Source: Chrysoperla carnea
Taxonomy: Eukaryota; Arthropoda; Insecta; Neuroptera; Chrysopidae
Assembly: GCF_905475395.1 (NCBI RefSeq)
Contig: NC_058337.1
Location: forward strand, 12,760,983-12,824,982
Direction of reading: 5' to 3'
Length of the DNA: 64,000 nucleotides
In this document: one piece after another, positions 1 to 12,785 of the stretch
How the letters are laid out: each line of letters starts with the position of its first letter
Position numbering within the stretch: position 1 is the first letter of the stretch
Translations under genes and position numbers: made by a program
The notes under the pieces: generated by a model
Databases searched by the model: none
The model's input: the letters and a program-made list of their open reading frames with translations, nothing else
What the model was told of the DNA's origin: nothing

Positions 1-1440
1 ACTTACCAGACGTCAATCGATAGATTTGTTTGGGATTTAGAACTTCCCCATTTAATTTGTTTTTCATTGGACGTCAACTTTTTTTAATCGCAAGAAAACT
101 ATTTTTTTGACTTTTGCAAATTTTTTCGGCTAATTTAGCCATTTATTAGCCGTAAACAAAAAAAACGCAATGTTTCTTGGCTTGTTTTCTTCTATAACAA
201 CGTATTTTGCCACCCGTTTCGCAGATTAATTGGATTATAAGCAGATATAAATTTTACAAAATTACATGTATAACATAGTAATGTACCAATATGAGTATAG
301 TCGTTGCATGTTACAGTTATATTTGCTCTGAATTGAGTAGCTTTTAAGTAATTTCTCCATTTATAGTTCTGCCCGCTACATTTACGGTTATTCTAGGTGA
401 TAGCTTAAACAATTTTTATAGTCGTCATTTTTGTCAATCTTAATATCCTATATATAAATATCTGCTTTACCTTATAGTAATCAAAAAACCATACCTGTAT
501 CAAATAGCTAATTTTTTTGCAATTCGAAGAAGAGCCCTAAACAAGTTTAAATGGGTAAACTTTATTCAAATTTATTGTTATGTTGATCAAATTGAATACT
601 ACATACTTGTAGGTGTTAACCTGATGTAATATATAAACGACCCCCTTTTAACTAAAATTCTATCAAAAATTCTATAGCGAGAGTATCAAAAAGTTATGTG
701 CGCCAATGATTAATAAATGCCATAAATAAAATACATAATAAAATAGCATGCATAAAATGAAATTTATATGAATTTAAAAATGGATATTATTCACATTTAT
801 ACGTTTCTATTATTAAAAACCTACCGCGTCTATGACCATTATTAACATAAAATTTTCTATTTTATTTTTCGTGATGAAATCAATAAATTTCTCTCAATAA
901 TGTTAAATTGATTACTTCACTTTTCGCGATTTAAATAATTTATATCACACTTTGCATGAAAACAATAATACATACAGTAAATAATAAATGATCGGTAAAT
1001 CCATAATACATATAAATTATTTCAAACACTTACACCTGTCATACGCATACTGACATCATTAGTCCTACCCTTCAACAAAATTGCTAATACCTATTATAGC
1101 ATTGAAAAATTTATAATTTAATTGGATTAATGTAAAATATTAAATATGGCTAAATTGAGATATATAAATGGAAAAATTGTGAAGTAATTAAAAACGGCAA
1201 GGTTTAAAATATGCATACACCAAGAAACTGAAGATTCCCTAATTTTTCATGAAAAATTGAAAAGCTTTTTGTTAATTTTTTATGAAAATTAGGTCGGATA
1301 GATCCTGTAACTGGAAAATTGCGCAATTTTGAAAATAAAATACTATGAAAAAAATTGTTAAAGAGTCACGATATTTGAAATAATTTTAAACGATTTTTAT
1401 TGGCTACTGACCTGTGACGTCATTTAATAAGTATTATATA
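1..1440. other. AT-rich intergenic stretch, nothing recognised
   Basis: No coding signal, RNA gene or clear repeat seen. Only short A/T runs. Confidence 0.6.
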
Positions 1441-1482
1441 TTTTCAAACCCTGTTTTGAGACAGTTTGCATTTTTGTTTATT

Positions 1483-2275
1483 GAATAACTCGTTTATTTT
1501 CAATTTTACACGAAAAATGGTTATCACTAAAGTTATTTAAAATTGAATTTCCTACAATTTTGGACCGCATAAATTTTTTTTTTTTAGAATCAATATTTTC
1601 GATTTAGACCTAAAAGAGGTGGTTGTGAATTTTTGTTTATTGCATTACTTGTTTATTCCTACAATTTTGATTCTCATCAATTTTTCCCTAAGATTGATAT
1701 TTTTTTTCGGACTTAGTATCAGAAGGATTCACCCCGACACTCTTTAGCTTCTGAACGAAGTCATCTATAAGAGTGATGAAGACTCAGCTGGCCCAAACTT
1801 GGCCGAACCATCGACAACATGTTCCAAACGAACATAATTTGAATTTTGAAGGCTTTTCAAAAATGTATTAGTGAAAGAAAATACATTTCATTTTTTCCAT
1901 TGCAAAAGTTTTTCAATTCATTTACACCCCTCTTTCCCTTAACCGTAAGCGTGCGTCACAAAAATATGAACCTTACAGAATAATCGATCCTAGGCAAAAA
2001 TTGATGAAGACCAAAATTGTAAGAAATTTTATTCTAAACAACTTTGGTAATTACCATTTTTCGTGTAAAATTAAAAATAAACAAGTTCTTCAATAAACAA
2101 AAACTCACCCCACTTCTTTTAGGATCGAAATCGAAAAATATCGATCCTAGAAAAAAATTGACGATATCAAAATTATAGGAAATTTAGTTTCTAACAACTT
2201 TATTGTTATTTTTCGCGTAAAATTAAAAATAAACGAGTTATGCAACAAACAAAAATTCACGATTGTCTGAAGAAC
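1483..2275. repeat. Foldback cluster with two tandem units facing an inverted unit
   Basis: A unit of roughly 130-160 bases (containing TTTTTCGTGTAAAATTAAAA and AATAAACAAGTT) occurs twice in direct order at about 2000-2155 and 2156-2270, and in inverted order at about 1483-1650. No coding content. Confidence 0.6.
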
Positions 2276-2938
2276 TACCCAACGAAACAGGCAGATTTTA
2301 GAGAAAATTTTATTTGTGTATACAGACGAAAATGGTGAAATTTTCATTGATCCCTTTTTTCATATTTGATGACGGAACCCTAATAAACAATGGAGGAATG
2401 CCTATAAGGTAGAAACAAACAATGTATTATAATTGTATACATATCATATTTGTACAAGTGTGATATAAACACACTTGGTCAGTAATGAATAGGTACAAAA
2501 TCAATAAGCTACATATTATATCGGGTATACATGTACGACTAATAGTACTAATCAATCGTACTCACCCCTTAGTCAAAATTACTGAAAATTTTACAGAATC
2601 CATATTATTAACTTTGATAGAAAGTTTTTGTTGCCATCATGAAAATCAAAATGGAATATTTTGTAATTTCTTTACGTTTTGGTGTATCTACAATGTCATA
2701 ATATCTGCATATACCATAATAAACGAGGAGAAAAAAGACGAAATCTATAAATTTTGACCTATAGCACCAATTTCGATGAAAATGTGGTATAAACCTTTGT
2801 ATACTCTCTATATCAAAAGTTATATGGTGCCTAGTGGGGCTTTTGCTCAGAGGGTGCTAATCACCTTTTCTAGGACGTAGAAAAATATATGTTGGAAATG
2901 GCAACGGAAATCAATACGGCGATGAAATCTAAGTAAAA

Positions 2939-3292
2939 AGTGTCATTTAAGGATGTATGAGCATGGTAGTGGGGGCACAAATTTAAAAATATATATTTTC
3001 AATTTTGATGATAAATTTATATTATTACTTGACGATATAAGACGAAAAGTAAGAATAAAATTTTTCGATATCTGGCTTAATTTTCAAAATATCGAAAATT
3101 GAAAATTTTTTTTAATTATTTAGCTTTCGATATTTCGTAAACCAAGACACATATCGAAAAATTTTATTCTTATTTTTCGTCTACATTCATGAAGTTATAA
3201 CAAAATTCATCATCAAAGTTGAAATAAGATAAAAATAATTTCAACCCTTAATCTACCCTGCTCTTACATCCCTTATATGGACGGTGACACTT
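2939..3292. repeat. Foldback element (about 350 bp)
   Basis: The left arm from GTGTCATTTAAGGATGTATG pairs with the right arm ending ACATCCCTTATATGGACGG; inside, AGAATAAAATTTTTCGATAT pairs with its complement near 3150-3170. A further copy of one terminus (CATGCTCATACATCCTTAAG) lies at about 3573-3592. A related partial copy is near 46150-46265. Confidence 0.65.
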
Positions 3293-3704
3293 AGTTTTTT
3301 TCTTTTCTAATTCATTGCTAATATGTTTACTTTCTATTAAAAAGTTTTTTTTAAATTTGTTTTCATTCATTCCAAATGAAAATTATCAAAAACTTCCAAA
3401 ATATGTCGTTTTTTGAGATTCCTCCATAAGAGCCAATGTATTTTATATCGATTTTTAATGACTTTTTTCTTAAAAATTTGCACGGTTACCTAAGCTGAAA
3501 TTTTAACCACATATTCTTTGAGTAAAAGACTACCTACAAACAAATTTTGAGCCTTTAAATCAAACATTGTTGTCATGCTCATACATCCTTAAGTATATTT
3601 CGAAAAGTCAATACTTTCCTAGTTATTGGCGTTAAATACACACAAACTGTTGTGTTTTACACAAACTGTACAATCAGCTGCATTTAAATTATCGCTAACA
3701 AGAG

Positions 3705-5155
3705 TAGAGCTAACACTACTCAATCCTATGCTGTACGGAACCTAATTCTCGAAAAGCGGAAATTAAGAAGAAACTGGCAGCAAACAAGATACCCTAGAGA
3801 TAAAAACTCATTTAACAGGGCTGCCCAAAATTTACAACGACTTTTGGAGGAATTAAAGAAGCTATTCAAGCGAAAATTTATCACCTACAGGTGCTACAGA
3901 CTATTCACTCTGAAAAGTTACGAGGCGCTGTAAATAACCTCAAAAGCCTATACCACCTCTTCGTCGTATTAATGGAAGCTGGTCTAAAAGTTCTAAAGAA
4001 AAAGGCTGACTTGTTTTCCGACAGTTAATCCGAAATATTTCAGCAAAATCCTGGAGATAATCTAAAATAAAGAGGAAGCCATTTTTCTGGATGCTTCCTC
4101 ACAGTTATCCCTCCCTATTGTTTAAAGAAATCAAATGAACGGTTAATTTGGAATATCAATAATAAAAAGGCTCCCGACTATGATGTTGTAACTGCTCGAT
4201 TTTTTCGAGAGTTGTCAAAAAGAAACATTATCAGGATATGTAGGTACTATCTTCAACTCCATCTTGCGCCTAAAATACTTTCCTCAAATCTGGAAAGTAG
4301 TCGAAATTATCATGATACAAAAACCAAGGAAACTTATACACGAGGTTACTTCCCACAGGCTAATAACTCTCCTACCGATTCTATCTAAAAAAAATATTGT
4401 ACGCGTCGTTTCTTGATATCAGCCAAGCTTTCGAAAAATTATGGTATCCTGAATTATTATATAAATTGAAAAAAAAGCATTCCAGATTGATATTATCTCA
4501 TCTTAAAATCATATTTAACTGACAGATATTATCAAGTAAGGTTTCAAAATCAACTATCGGATATATGCCCTATTCTAGCTGGAGTTCCTCAGGGAAACGT
4601 TCTAGCTCCAATTTTGTACCTTATTTATCCACTCGATCTGTGAAAGATGAAAATATTACTGCTACTTTTGCAGATGATACGGCAATTCTAGTATCAGAGT
4701 CGGATCCAAATATAGCATCGAAAAAACGTCAATTGAGTCTAAACCAAATTCAATAGTGGCTACATAAGTGGCGAAAAATCGGTCCAAGTCACCTTCACCT
4801 TACGCAGGGAAATCTGTCCTCCAGTTACTTTAAATGGCGTTATACTTCAAGAAAACAAAGATGTCTAACATCTAGGTATGCGAAAACATATAGGGTCAAA
4901 AGAAAACAATTAAATATTCAATTTAATAAATATTTGTGGTTGCTAAATCGTAACTCTAAATTATCGCTCGAAAATAAGCTATCAGTGTATGTCCATAAAG
5001 GTATTTTGAAACCTTTATGGACATACGGTATTCAGTTGTAGGGTACTGCAAGTGTTAGTAACATTGAGATTTTACAGCGTTTTTTCCCACACATACTGAG
5101 TGAAAAAAGTACTTCTTATCTCACGGACGTAGATAAAATAAAATTAAAAAAATAA
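3705..5155 (+). mobile_element. Jockey-like non-LTR retrotransposon, decayed reverse transcriptase
   Basis: Translated pieces in shifting frames follow Jockey-type ORF2 order: LILEKRKLRRNWQQTRYP and FNRAAQNLQRLLEEL (about 3740-3860), a KAPDYDVVTARFF block (about 4170), LRLKYFPQIWKVVEIIMI (about 4265), FLDISQAFEKLWYPELLYKL (about 4410), AGVPQGNVLAPILYLI (about 4578) and the polymerase active-site box FADDTAILVSES (from 4667). The C-terminal thumb follows (LKPLWTYGIQL, VSNIEILQRF, about 5010-5075). Stops and at least three frameshifts, including one between the PQG box and the FADD box, show it is dead. The 5' endonuclease part is missing. Confidence 0.85.
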
Positions 5156-6124
5156 TTTCAGCTACCCCGTTTTAATTTATTATACCTACCCATCCATTTA
5201 AATGTATTTTCGTCGTTTTTTGGGGATATTCTGGGGAAAAGCAGTCAATATTTATATATTTTTGGAAAGCATGATATGAGTAAGTTTTTGTGAAAGACAC
5301 AGCAAGGTTTATAATTTTTTGCTAGGTTTTTTTCGCAAAAAAAAAATGTGGAACATATAAAAAAACTTAAAAAGTGATCCAACTCGAGAGCCGTTTGTTG
5401 GTCAAATTTGTTGCAAATGAGTTCAAGTATAAGCTTCTTGATGGTGGATATCGAATTATCAAACACCGTATTATATTCAACAGAAATCATTACACTTTTC
5501 CGTGATCTAATTTTCTTAGTAGTCTAGACTAGACAGATAAAATTCTCGAAATTTTAAGCGTAGTATACAAAATTTACCATAAACTTAACTTTACTTCTAA
5601 CATACAGTGCAGTGTTTGAAATAAAACCCTGCGAATAAATAAGAGTCGGCACAGATAAAATGGCCGTATGCATTCGAAAATATCTCAATCCAAATTTCTA
5701 AATTTGATACCTAATATTCGCATATGATTCGAATAAAGATGTTTCACTTTTAGATACGGACCGTAAATTTTAAATTAAGTAAATAATACTTCAGAACAAA
5801 AATAATATTGAAATAAAATAAAAATAATCACATAACTAAACTTACCGCATAAACATTTTTATTATGTTTATTTGAAGTTTTATTGTGGAGCTGAAACTGA
5901 ATCTTATGAATCGTATATTCGTTGCGTGCAGAACTGAAATTAGCGACGGAAATAGTCATAATTTCAAATTATTTTCATTATACAAACAAATTTTTTTTAT
6001 ATTCTTTATTTAAATAATATCTCATTATCTTTTATGTTTAATTACTCGTGTATTATCATCTGAACAGGATTTATAAGCCATTTTATAATTGTAATTATCA
6101 CACTTAAAAACAAAATCAAAAAAA

Positions 6125-6250
6125 GTATTTTTTAACCGACTTCAAACCTTTCGTGTTACTGCAGAACTTTCGACTGGTTGAACCGATTTTGATGATTCTT
6201 TATCTATTTGAAAGCTGGTGCTTCTGGCGCTGTCTGTTGATGACTTATTA
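6125..6250 (+). repeat. Dispersed repeat, copy 1 (ACCGACTTCAAA...GAACCGATTTTGATGATT)
   Basis: Shares ACCGACTTC, then GTTACTGCAGAACTTTCGAC and ACCGATTTTGATGATTCTTT with the copy at 11330-11530. Matches my recollection of a repeat widespread in insect genomes. Confidence 0.5.
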
Positions 6251-7048
6251 ATATGTGACCTGTCAATTGGTGACAGTTCAATGTACTGTTTACTACAGGT
6301 GTAATACCCTCGTATGTAGTAATTATAGTATATATCCATGGTAATACAATACAAAATATAAGTAATTAATACCATACAGTAGGTATGTAAACAAGCCTGA
6401 TAAGCTACATACTAGACGTCACGTTTTAAAATTTTAATTTCCGTTTTAAAAATTTAAAACCAAAAGGTTTTTAAAACTAAAACGATATTTATTACTAAAA
6501 TACTGGTTTAGTTGAAATGTCCAGCCAATAAAGTTACAGGAAAAAAATATTTTAACCAAATTTAAATTTCATGAATATTTCTTATTTTTAGGAAAATGGT
6601 TAATGGAGTTTTTAAGTGGTATACGTACACGCATATGGAGGGTATGTGGCGTTTATATACAATTTTCTTTTAAAATATTTTATATTAAATAAATCTAGTA
6701 AAATTTACAACTACGAAAATTTAAATAAATAAATATTGAGAAAATATATTATTTTTTATATATTAATAATTTAATTCCTACACGAACTCATACAATGTGA
6801 CAACATGTCAAAATGGTATTATCAACAGAATAAATGTATGTTTTTCATTTTACCAGAGAAAGTCACACGTCTTTAAATCCGGTATAACGAGAAAATACGA
6901 TTATGGTATTTGCATTTTTAATCAAGCCACAAAGTGGACGAAATATACTAAAGATAAAAATTATTAAGGAAATAGCCATTCATTTTACAGAAAATATAGA
7001 CAAGATCAAACTTTTCAATATGATGATTCGGAATAAGGAATATTGAAT

Positions 7049-7590
7049 GATTGACTGAGTTAATTGTTAAAATACCATGTATAGGCTATATGTTGCTTAC
7101 GCAATCGATTTTACGACATAAGTAAAGGAAGATAGCCATTCTTAGAAAGCCACTTATACGTACATGTCATACACATAGCTGATATTCCTATATAATACAT
7201 ACTATAGAATTTGCGCCCTCACGGGTGAATGATGAACTTTGCGCAAAAAATGTTTCAAACAAAAGTTGTTAATTTTTTTATAATTTTATTCTATCTTTAA
7301 CGGTTTACCAGATAAATCCTACGGACCCAAGACCCCACTGATCTATGCTTTTACGAACTAAACCTCACTTTTAACGTCCTGAGCACGCTATAAAATTTCA
7401 GCTGAATATCGCTTTTCGTTTTTGAGTGATCATGTTGTCGGACGGATGGACATTGAAACAGACAACCGGATCTTATGAACTCTATACAAAAATTTTGCTC
7501 GTAGCATCAATATTTTTAAGCGTTACAAACTTGGGACTAAGCTTAGTATACCTTGATATATTTAATATATACAGAACCAAAGTATCAAAG
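7049..7590 (+). repeat. Family X dispersed repeat, copy 1
   Basis: Non-coding element of about 550 bp present in at least five places here. Landmarks in order: GACTGAGTTAATTGTT, CCTCACGGGT, TCCTACGGACCCAAGACCC, ACGTCCTGAG, a GACGGA-type stretch, GCATCAATATTTTTAAGCGT and CTTAGTATACCTTG. Much of the GACGGA section is altered in this copy. Confidence 0.75.
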
Positions 7591-8365
7591 GAAAATTTTT
7601 TTTAACACAAAATTTTTCATACAGCTGTATCTCTGCGAAAAATCTTCGAATTTGGAAAAATTATAGCTCATTTGAAAACTTTAATTTTTTTGTTTTGGAA
7701 TCTATATATATTGCCCAAAAATTTTTATCACTCCCTTGCTGCTTTGCTCAGAAGGCGGAAAAGGTTAAAAATGTTATCTCTAAATTTAATATAAAATTCT
7801 TTATTATATACACCTAAATTCTTTAAGATCACTCGAAAGTTTGTTTACTCTCCAAGCTAAATTGACACTTCTGGATTTTTATCATCTAAAATAATCATCG
7901 CACTGAAATTTTACTGATATCGTTCGAAAATTGAAACTGCCTTCTTGTAAACCCTTGCATATTGTAAAAAATTTTACCACTCCCCAAATTTTCGTTTTTA
8001 AAACATGTCAAAAACCGATTTTTCCCATATTTTAGGCGTTTTGCACCTGGCCTCCATTTTGTAAAAAAAGGCGTTATTTAAAATCTTATCATGCTTTTGA
8101 AAAAACGTATTTTCTACAAATTTTATTTCGTACAAAGCAAGCGCAAAATGAGGTCCTATATGTTTTTTGGGTCAGTTTTACACAATATTTACGTGGAAAG
8201 CGGCAATCATGAAAATTTGCCCTTTTTTAAGGAAAATGATAAGTTAAACATCGTTTTATATGTTTTTTACATGCTAATAATGAATTTTAACTTTAAAAAG
8301 AGAAAAACTGCTAGTTTTACTCTTAGAAGGTTTTTTCGGATAAAAAAATCAACTGTTTATTAGTA
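7591..8365 (+). repeat. Family Y repeat, copy following X copy 1
   Basis: The first part (about 7700-7790, with GCTGCTTTGCTCAGAAGGCG) matches 50810-50885. The later part (about 8130-8240, with TATATGTTTTTTGGGTCAG) matches the inverted stretch at 17450-17640. Non-coding in all copies. Confidence 0.5.
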
Positions 8366-9040
8366 AACAAATTAACTCTCAGATATTCTTGCCGCTTTAA
8401 GCCGAAGTATAAAAAAGTTCTTTATAGGGTTATGAAAATTAAAGCAATGAAAATGAATTTTTGATGACTCCGCCCATATTAATATACTATATAAATAAAA
8501 TAACGCACATATTTATACATCCAATGTGTTAATTGATTACATAACACTGTTGAACAAAAATTACTATAATAAAAATAAACAACGAAAAAATTATGATTAA
8601 CTTTATGGTTTTCTATACAATGCGTTCAATAAGTACCGGACCGGTCTATCAGTATGATATATAACATTAGCGATTTAGGCTTTTTGTTGATACATCAAGA
8701 TACATCAAAATCGGAGCTGCTATTGAGGAGTTTCGAGTAAAAATATTCCTTGATGCGACTAGATAGTTTAAGATCAGTTTAGAAGTCAAATTGCCATAAA
8801 TAAAATGATTTATTAATTGAAAATATGAAAAAGTAAGGTAAAAAAACATTCAATTATAAAAATTTGTTTACTAAACTCACATTTAGAGGGTCGTGAATAC
8901 AAACCCTCAATGTAAAATTTTGTGCTAATCCAGAAATCGGGTTCATTAACTTACAAGGTTAGAATCAAGATCATCATCATTAACTTTATCTATTAATTTT
9001 AACTCTTGTATGGATCTTGTTTTTGAAGTTGTACTTCTTC

Positions 9041-9330
9041 AAGCGCGACATGAAAAAATGACGAGAGTGAATTGTTTTGATGCGTGCGCACAGAGTGACG
9101 CGAACACTACATGTTGAAATTAGATACAATTTTTTTACATCATGAAGTTAGTCGATAAACAAAATGTCACTCACAATATACAAGGATAGATAGATGACGC
9201 ATTAAGTGTCATCTATGAACACAATAGCTAGGTTAACTGAAGTACTGTATTAAGTATCATTTCTTACAAGCATACATAAGTGCACACATGTCTCTGTTCT
9301 GGAGAACACTACCGGTCTAGGATTTAGTGA
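9041..9330 (+). repeat. Dispersed repeat shared with 55600-55890 (inverted)
   Basis: ACTACATGTTGAAATTAG, CATGAAGTTAGTCGATAAAC, TGTCACTCACA and AAGTATCATTTCTTACAAGC recur in reverse complement, diverged, at 55600-55880. Non-coding. Confidence 0.5.
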
Positions 9331-10173
9331 ACGCACTGTAATAATATCAAGGTTATCAACAATACGTTTATATTAATTAAATATCACAATTTTAAATATT
9401 AAATATAGAAATACTTTAATTTCTAAAGTTTATTTATATTTAAATTTTATAATCGTAACAATTTTTACATCATTGCAGGTGAAAAAATAGTTTATACACT
9501 CACTTAATTTTGATTTCCTTTCTGTGTTTTACTCGTTTTTTAAAAATATGCCAAAAAAATGTAAATTTGGCATCAGGGATTGGTCGTTGGTGTTAGCGGA
9601 GTTAATCAAATTTCAAATCAAAATACGATATTGTAGTTTTCAGAAAAGAAGTAATTAAGAAAAAACATTTAGAAAACTTCAATTCTTAAAATTTTTTTCT
9701 ATTAGAAATAGTAGCCCAGGCAAATCAAGGTTTTTTACTTAAAAAATCCAAGAGAAGTTCTTTCATCTGGAATATTTTTATTCGGATGCAAGAAATGATC
9801 TATGAAAAATCAAAGATCCCGAAAATAGGTTTTTTTCCAATATCTATATACTATTACGTTTATGACAGACTTAGTTATTATAAAATTTGTTTTTGTGTTA
9901 ATTTTATATAAAAAAGGTTTTTTACAAAATTTCCGCAGAAGCAACTTTACAAATTTAAAACCCCAAAAAAACATTATTTTTAGTGGTTTTTTTTATGATT
10001 TCTCATATTTGCCGAGCAAATTTTTGTTGGACAACTTCAGATTCGTGTTCAGCACCCCAAAAAACATACAATAAACCAATCAAAACAATTACACCAAAAC
10101 TTTCCACTTCAAACTACCGTTTTATTGGGCTATATATCTGATATACAAGGAAGTGTTCCATTATTTTGTCTCC

Positions 10174-10515
10174 AAGATACCATGTGTGTTTGTACCATCT
10201 AGGCATATACATATCTGTAGTATGACAGAATACATCCGGTTAGTAATGCATCTAAGCGAGAGGTATTATATACGTGTATTGAACATTAGTTGGAAGACGC
10301 TTGGAGAGTGGGAGTTTTTTAGTTATAGATTATTAGTAAGTATGCAACAAAACTCCCACTCTATGCATGCATACAACAGAAGATCTGTCGTATCGTATCT
10401 GTAGTCTTACAACACATGTATATCATACCTCTCGCTTAGATGCATTACTAAACGGATGTATTCTGTCATACTACAGATATGTATATGCCTAGATGGTACA
10501 AACACACATGGTATA
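10174..10515. repeat. Foldback (hairpin) element of about 340 bp
   Basis: Arms of about 100 bp pair almost perfectly: CTAGGCATATACATATCTGT, GACAGAATACATCCG and GCATCTAAGCGAGAGGTAT on the left recur as reverse complements on the right. Inside, GAGTGGGAGTTTT pairs with AAAACTCCCACTC around a short loop near 10335. The low divergence suggests a recent insertion. Confidence 0.85.
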
Positions 10516-10609
10516 TTGTGAACATTATAAGACAAATGGAGTATATTATAAAATAAACTAGTGGCTGACTGCGACGTCAACCACCGCGATCGTAGGAAAT
10601 GTTAAAATT

Positions 10610-10880
10610 GATCACCATTAGAAATGTTTTCTTTCGATTAAATGCAATAATGACATATTTTTAAGTCGCATTTCTTCCGAAAGCTAACGTTTTACGAAAA
10701 AATTGTTAGAATTTTTATGAGGATCAACTTTATAATTTAAAGTGTTATTTTATCTCTTACCGTTTTAGATCTTAATTGGCTATTAAATAGACCCGAAGAA
10801 CTAGATCCGATCTGTTGTCCTCCATCAAACTATACAATTTAATTTGATTGGTTAACTAAACGAGATATTTAGGTATTACA
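10610..10880 (+). repeat. Family Z dispersed repeat, copy 1
   Basis: Landmarks: TTTCTTTCGATTAAATGCAA, GAGGATCAACTTTATAATTT, TTATTTTATCTCTTACCG, CCGATCTG and TTGATTGGTTAACTA. Also found at 13800-13985 (same strand) and, inverted, at 30640-31098 and 45930-46135. Confidence 0.65.
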
Positions 10881-11329
10881 ACATAGGGAATTTATTTACA
10901 AAATCCCTGCTTAATCCACACTAATGTCTTTCAAGGAACGTTTGTGCAAAATTTCTTGCACCCACGGTTTCAGCTGTTCGATACTCGATCAGTCAGTTAG
11001 AAAATGTGATATAATTAAAAGAAAAATAATTCGAAATATTTTCTTTAAAACTTTTTGAATGTAGATATATATTTTACAACATCTCTGCTTTATGAATTTT
11101 CATATTTTTCAATCGCTGATTAAAATTCAGTGACCATGAAAACCCCCCAAAAATAACTTTATGTCATTATAAATTTTTAATTCGAAATAAAAATTAATAA
11201 CGGTATAAAATTTTGAAATTTTAAAATACTTTTGTGTATCATTACGAAAATAATTTTCCTAATGCATTTATTTATATAAACTTTGAACATCTTTTTTAAT
11301 AATACCTACACTAAGTTTTTTTTTATTTT

Positions 11330-11371
11330 TAACCGATTTCAATCAAAAAAGGAGGAGGTTATCAATTTGAC

Positions 11372-11406
<35 letters not shown>

Positions 11407-11530
11407 GTGTGTTACTTCAGAACTTTTGACTGGGAGAACCGATTTTGTTGATTCTTTATCTATTCGAAAGCTTCCCGTGTGGTCCCATTTCATTTTGGTC
11501 CAGTTCTGACAACGGCATCCATGAGATAAC
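11330..11530 (+). repeat. Dispersed repeat, copy 2, with a T tract
   Basis: Contains AACCGATTTCAATCAAAAAA, GGAGGAGGTTATCAATTTGA, a T run of about 26 bases (11378-11403), then CAGAACTTTTGACTGG and a diverged ACCGATTTTGTTGATTC core. Same family as 6125-6250. Confidence 0.5.
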
Positions 11531-11642
11531 CATAAAAGTCTTAAATTTGCATTAAGTTTACATGACAAGAAGACGAATAACTTTAATAAATTAGTTAGTG
11601 TACTTCAGATTTACTAAAAATCACAAAATAAACAAAAACTTT

Positions 11643-11945
11643 TAACAAGAAGAAAACCGACTTCAAAAGAAAAACTTATCGAAAACAAATTAATATGCAC
11701 TAAAAAGGAAAAAAATAACGATCATATAATGTAGTTAAAATTATTGTTATTTTTGGAGTCGGTGTCAGTCAACCTAATGTGGCAAACTGTTCTGTCAGAG
11801 TTGTTTCCTTGGCTGACACCGACTCCAAAAATAATAATAATTTTAACTACATTATATTATCGTTATTTTTTTACTTTTTAGTGCATATTAATTGGTTTTG
11901 GATAAGTTTTTCTTTTGAAGTCGGTTTTCTTTTTGTTAAAAGTTT
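11643..11945. repeat. Foldback element of about 300 bp
   Basis: Long arms with few mismatches: AAAACCGACTTCAAAAGAAA on the left pairs with TTTCTTTTGAAGTCGGTTTT-type sequence on the right. Near the centre, TTTTTGGAGTCGGTGTCAG pairs with CTGACACCGACTCCAAAAA. The loop is about 40 bases. Confidence 0.85.
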
Positions 11946-12117
11946 TTTTTTATTAAATAGAAGAGTAAACACAGGTAAAATCTCCGTACGTATTGAATAT
12001 TGAATATTCATATTTTTCACGTTCAAATTTAATTTTTGCGACCTAGTTTAATTTAATTTAAAATCATTGTTTATTTTAGTTTATAAATTAAAACTATATA
12101 TAGCAAAGTTTTAACAT

Positions 12118-12785
12118 TTTTCTCTAAACCCTCAAGTTCTTGAGTAAAAAATTCGTAAAATTTGAATAACGGGATTTTTACAATTTTCATCCCTTAAAAA
12201 CTCTATGAAAAAATCAGATTTTTAATATGTATAAAATTTTATTTGTAGTGTAAAATTTACTCAAACATCCCAAAAATTTTTGTTGTAATTGTATTTTAAG
12301 TGCTTGATTGTTAATTGTTAAGTGAGTGCGCGAGAAATAACCCAACAATAAAGATTTTCTGTTCTGTACATGCTAGAACGATGAGATTTTCACCAATCGA
12401 TTTTTCACAACCCCAAGGAATATCGCAAAATCAGTTTTTCTAATTTTCCGGGGTGTTGCGTTCGGGAAAAAGAAATTGTTCGAATATTTCTGTTAATTTG
12501 ACTTAATTTCGAGTCGATCGATGAAAATCCCATCTTTCTAGCATGTATAGAACAGAATATCGTTATTGTTGGGTGGTTTTTCGCACGCTTTCTTAACGAT
12601 TAACAATCAAAAAAATCAAAATTTTTACATGTTTTTGAATAAGGTTTAAACTACAAATAGAAATATTATATATATTAAAAATCTGTTTTTTTCATAGAGT
12701 TTTTGAGGGATGAAAAGCGTAAAAATCCCGTTTTTTCCAATTTTACAAATTTTTTAATCGAAAACTGGAGTTTAGAGAAAAGTGT
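12118..12785. repeat. Foldback element of about 665 bp
   Basis: The left arm (CTCTAAAC, AACGGGATTTTTAC, CATCCCTTAAAAACTCTATG, TGTACATGCTAGAACGATGA) is mirrored by the right arm (CATCTTTCTAGCATGTATAG, CATAGAGTTTTTGAGGGATG, GTTTAGAGAAA). A partial relative lies near 49500. Confidence 0.8.
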
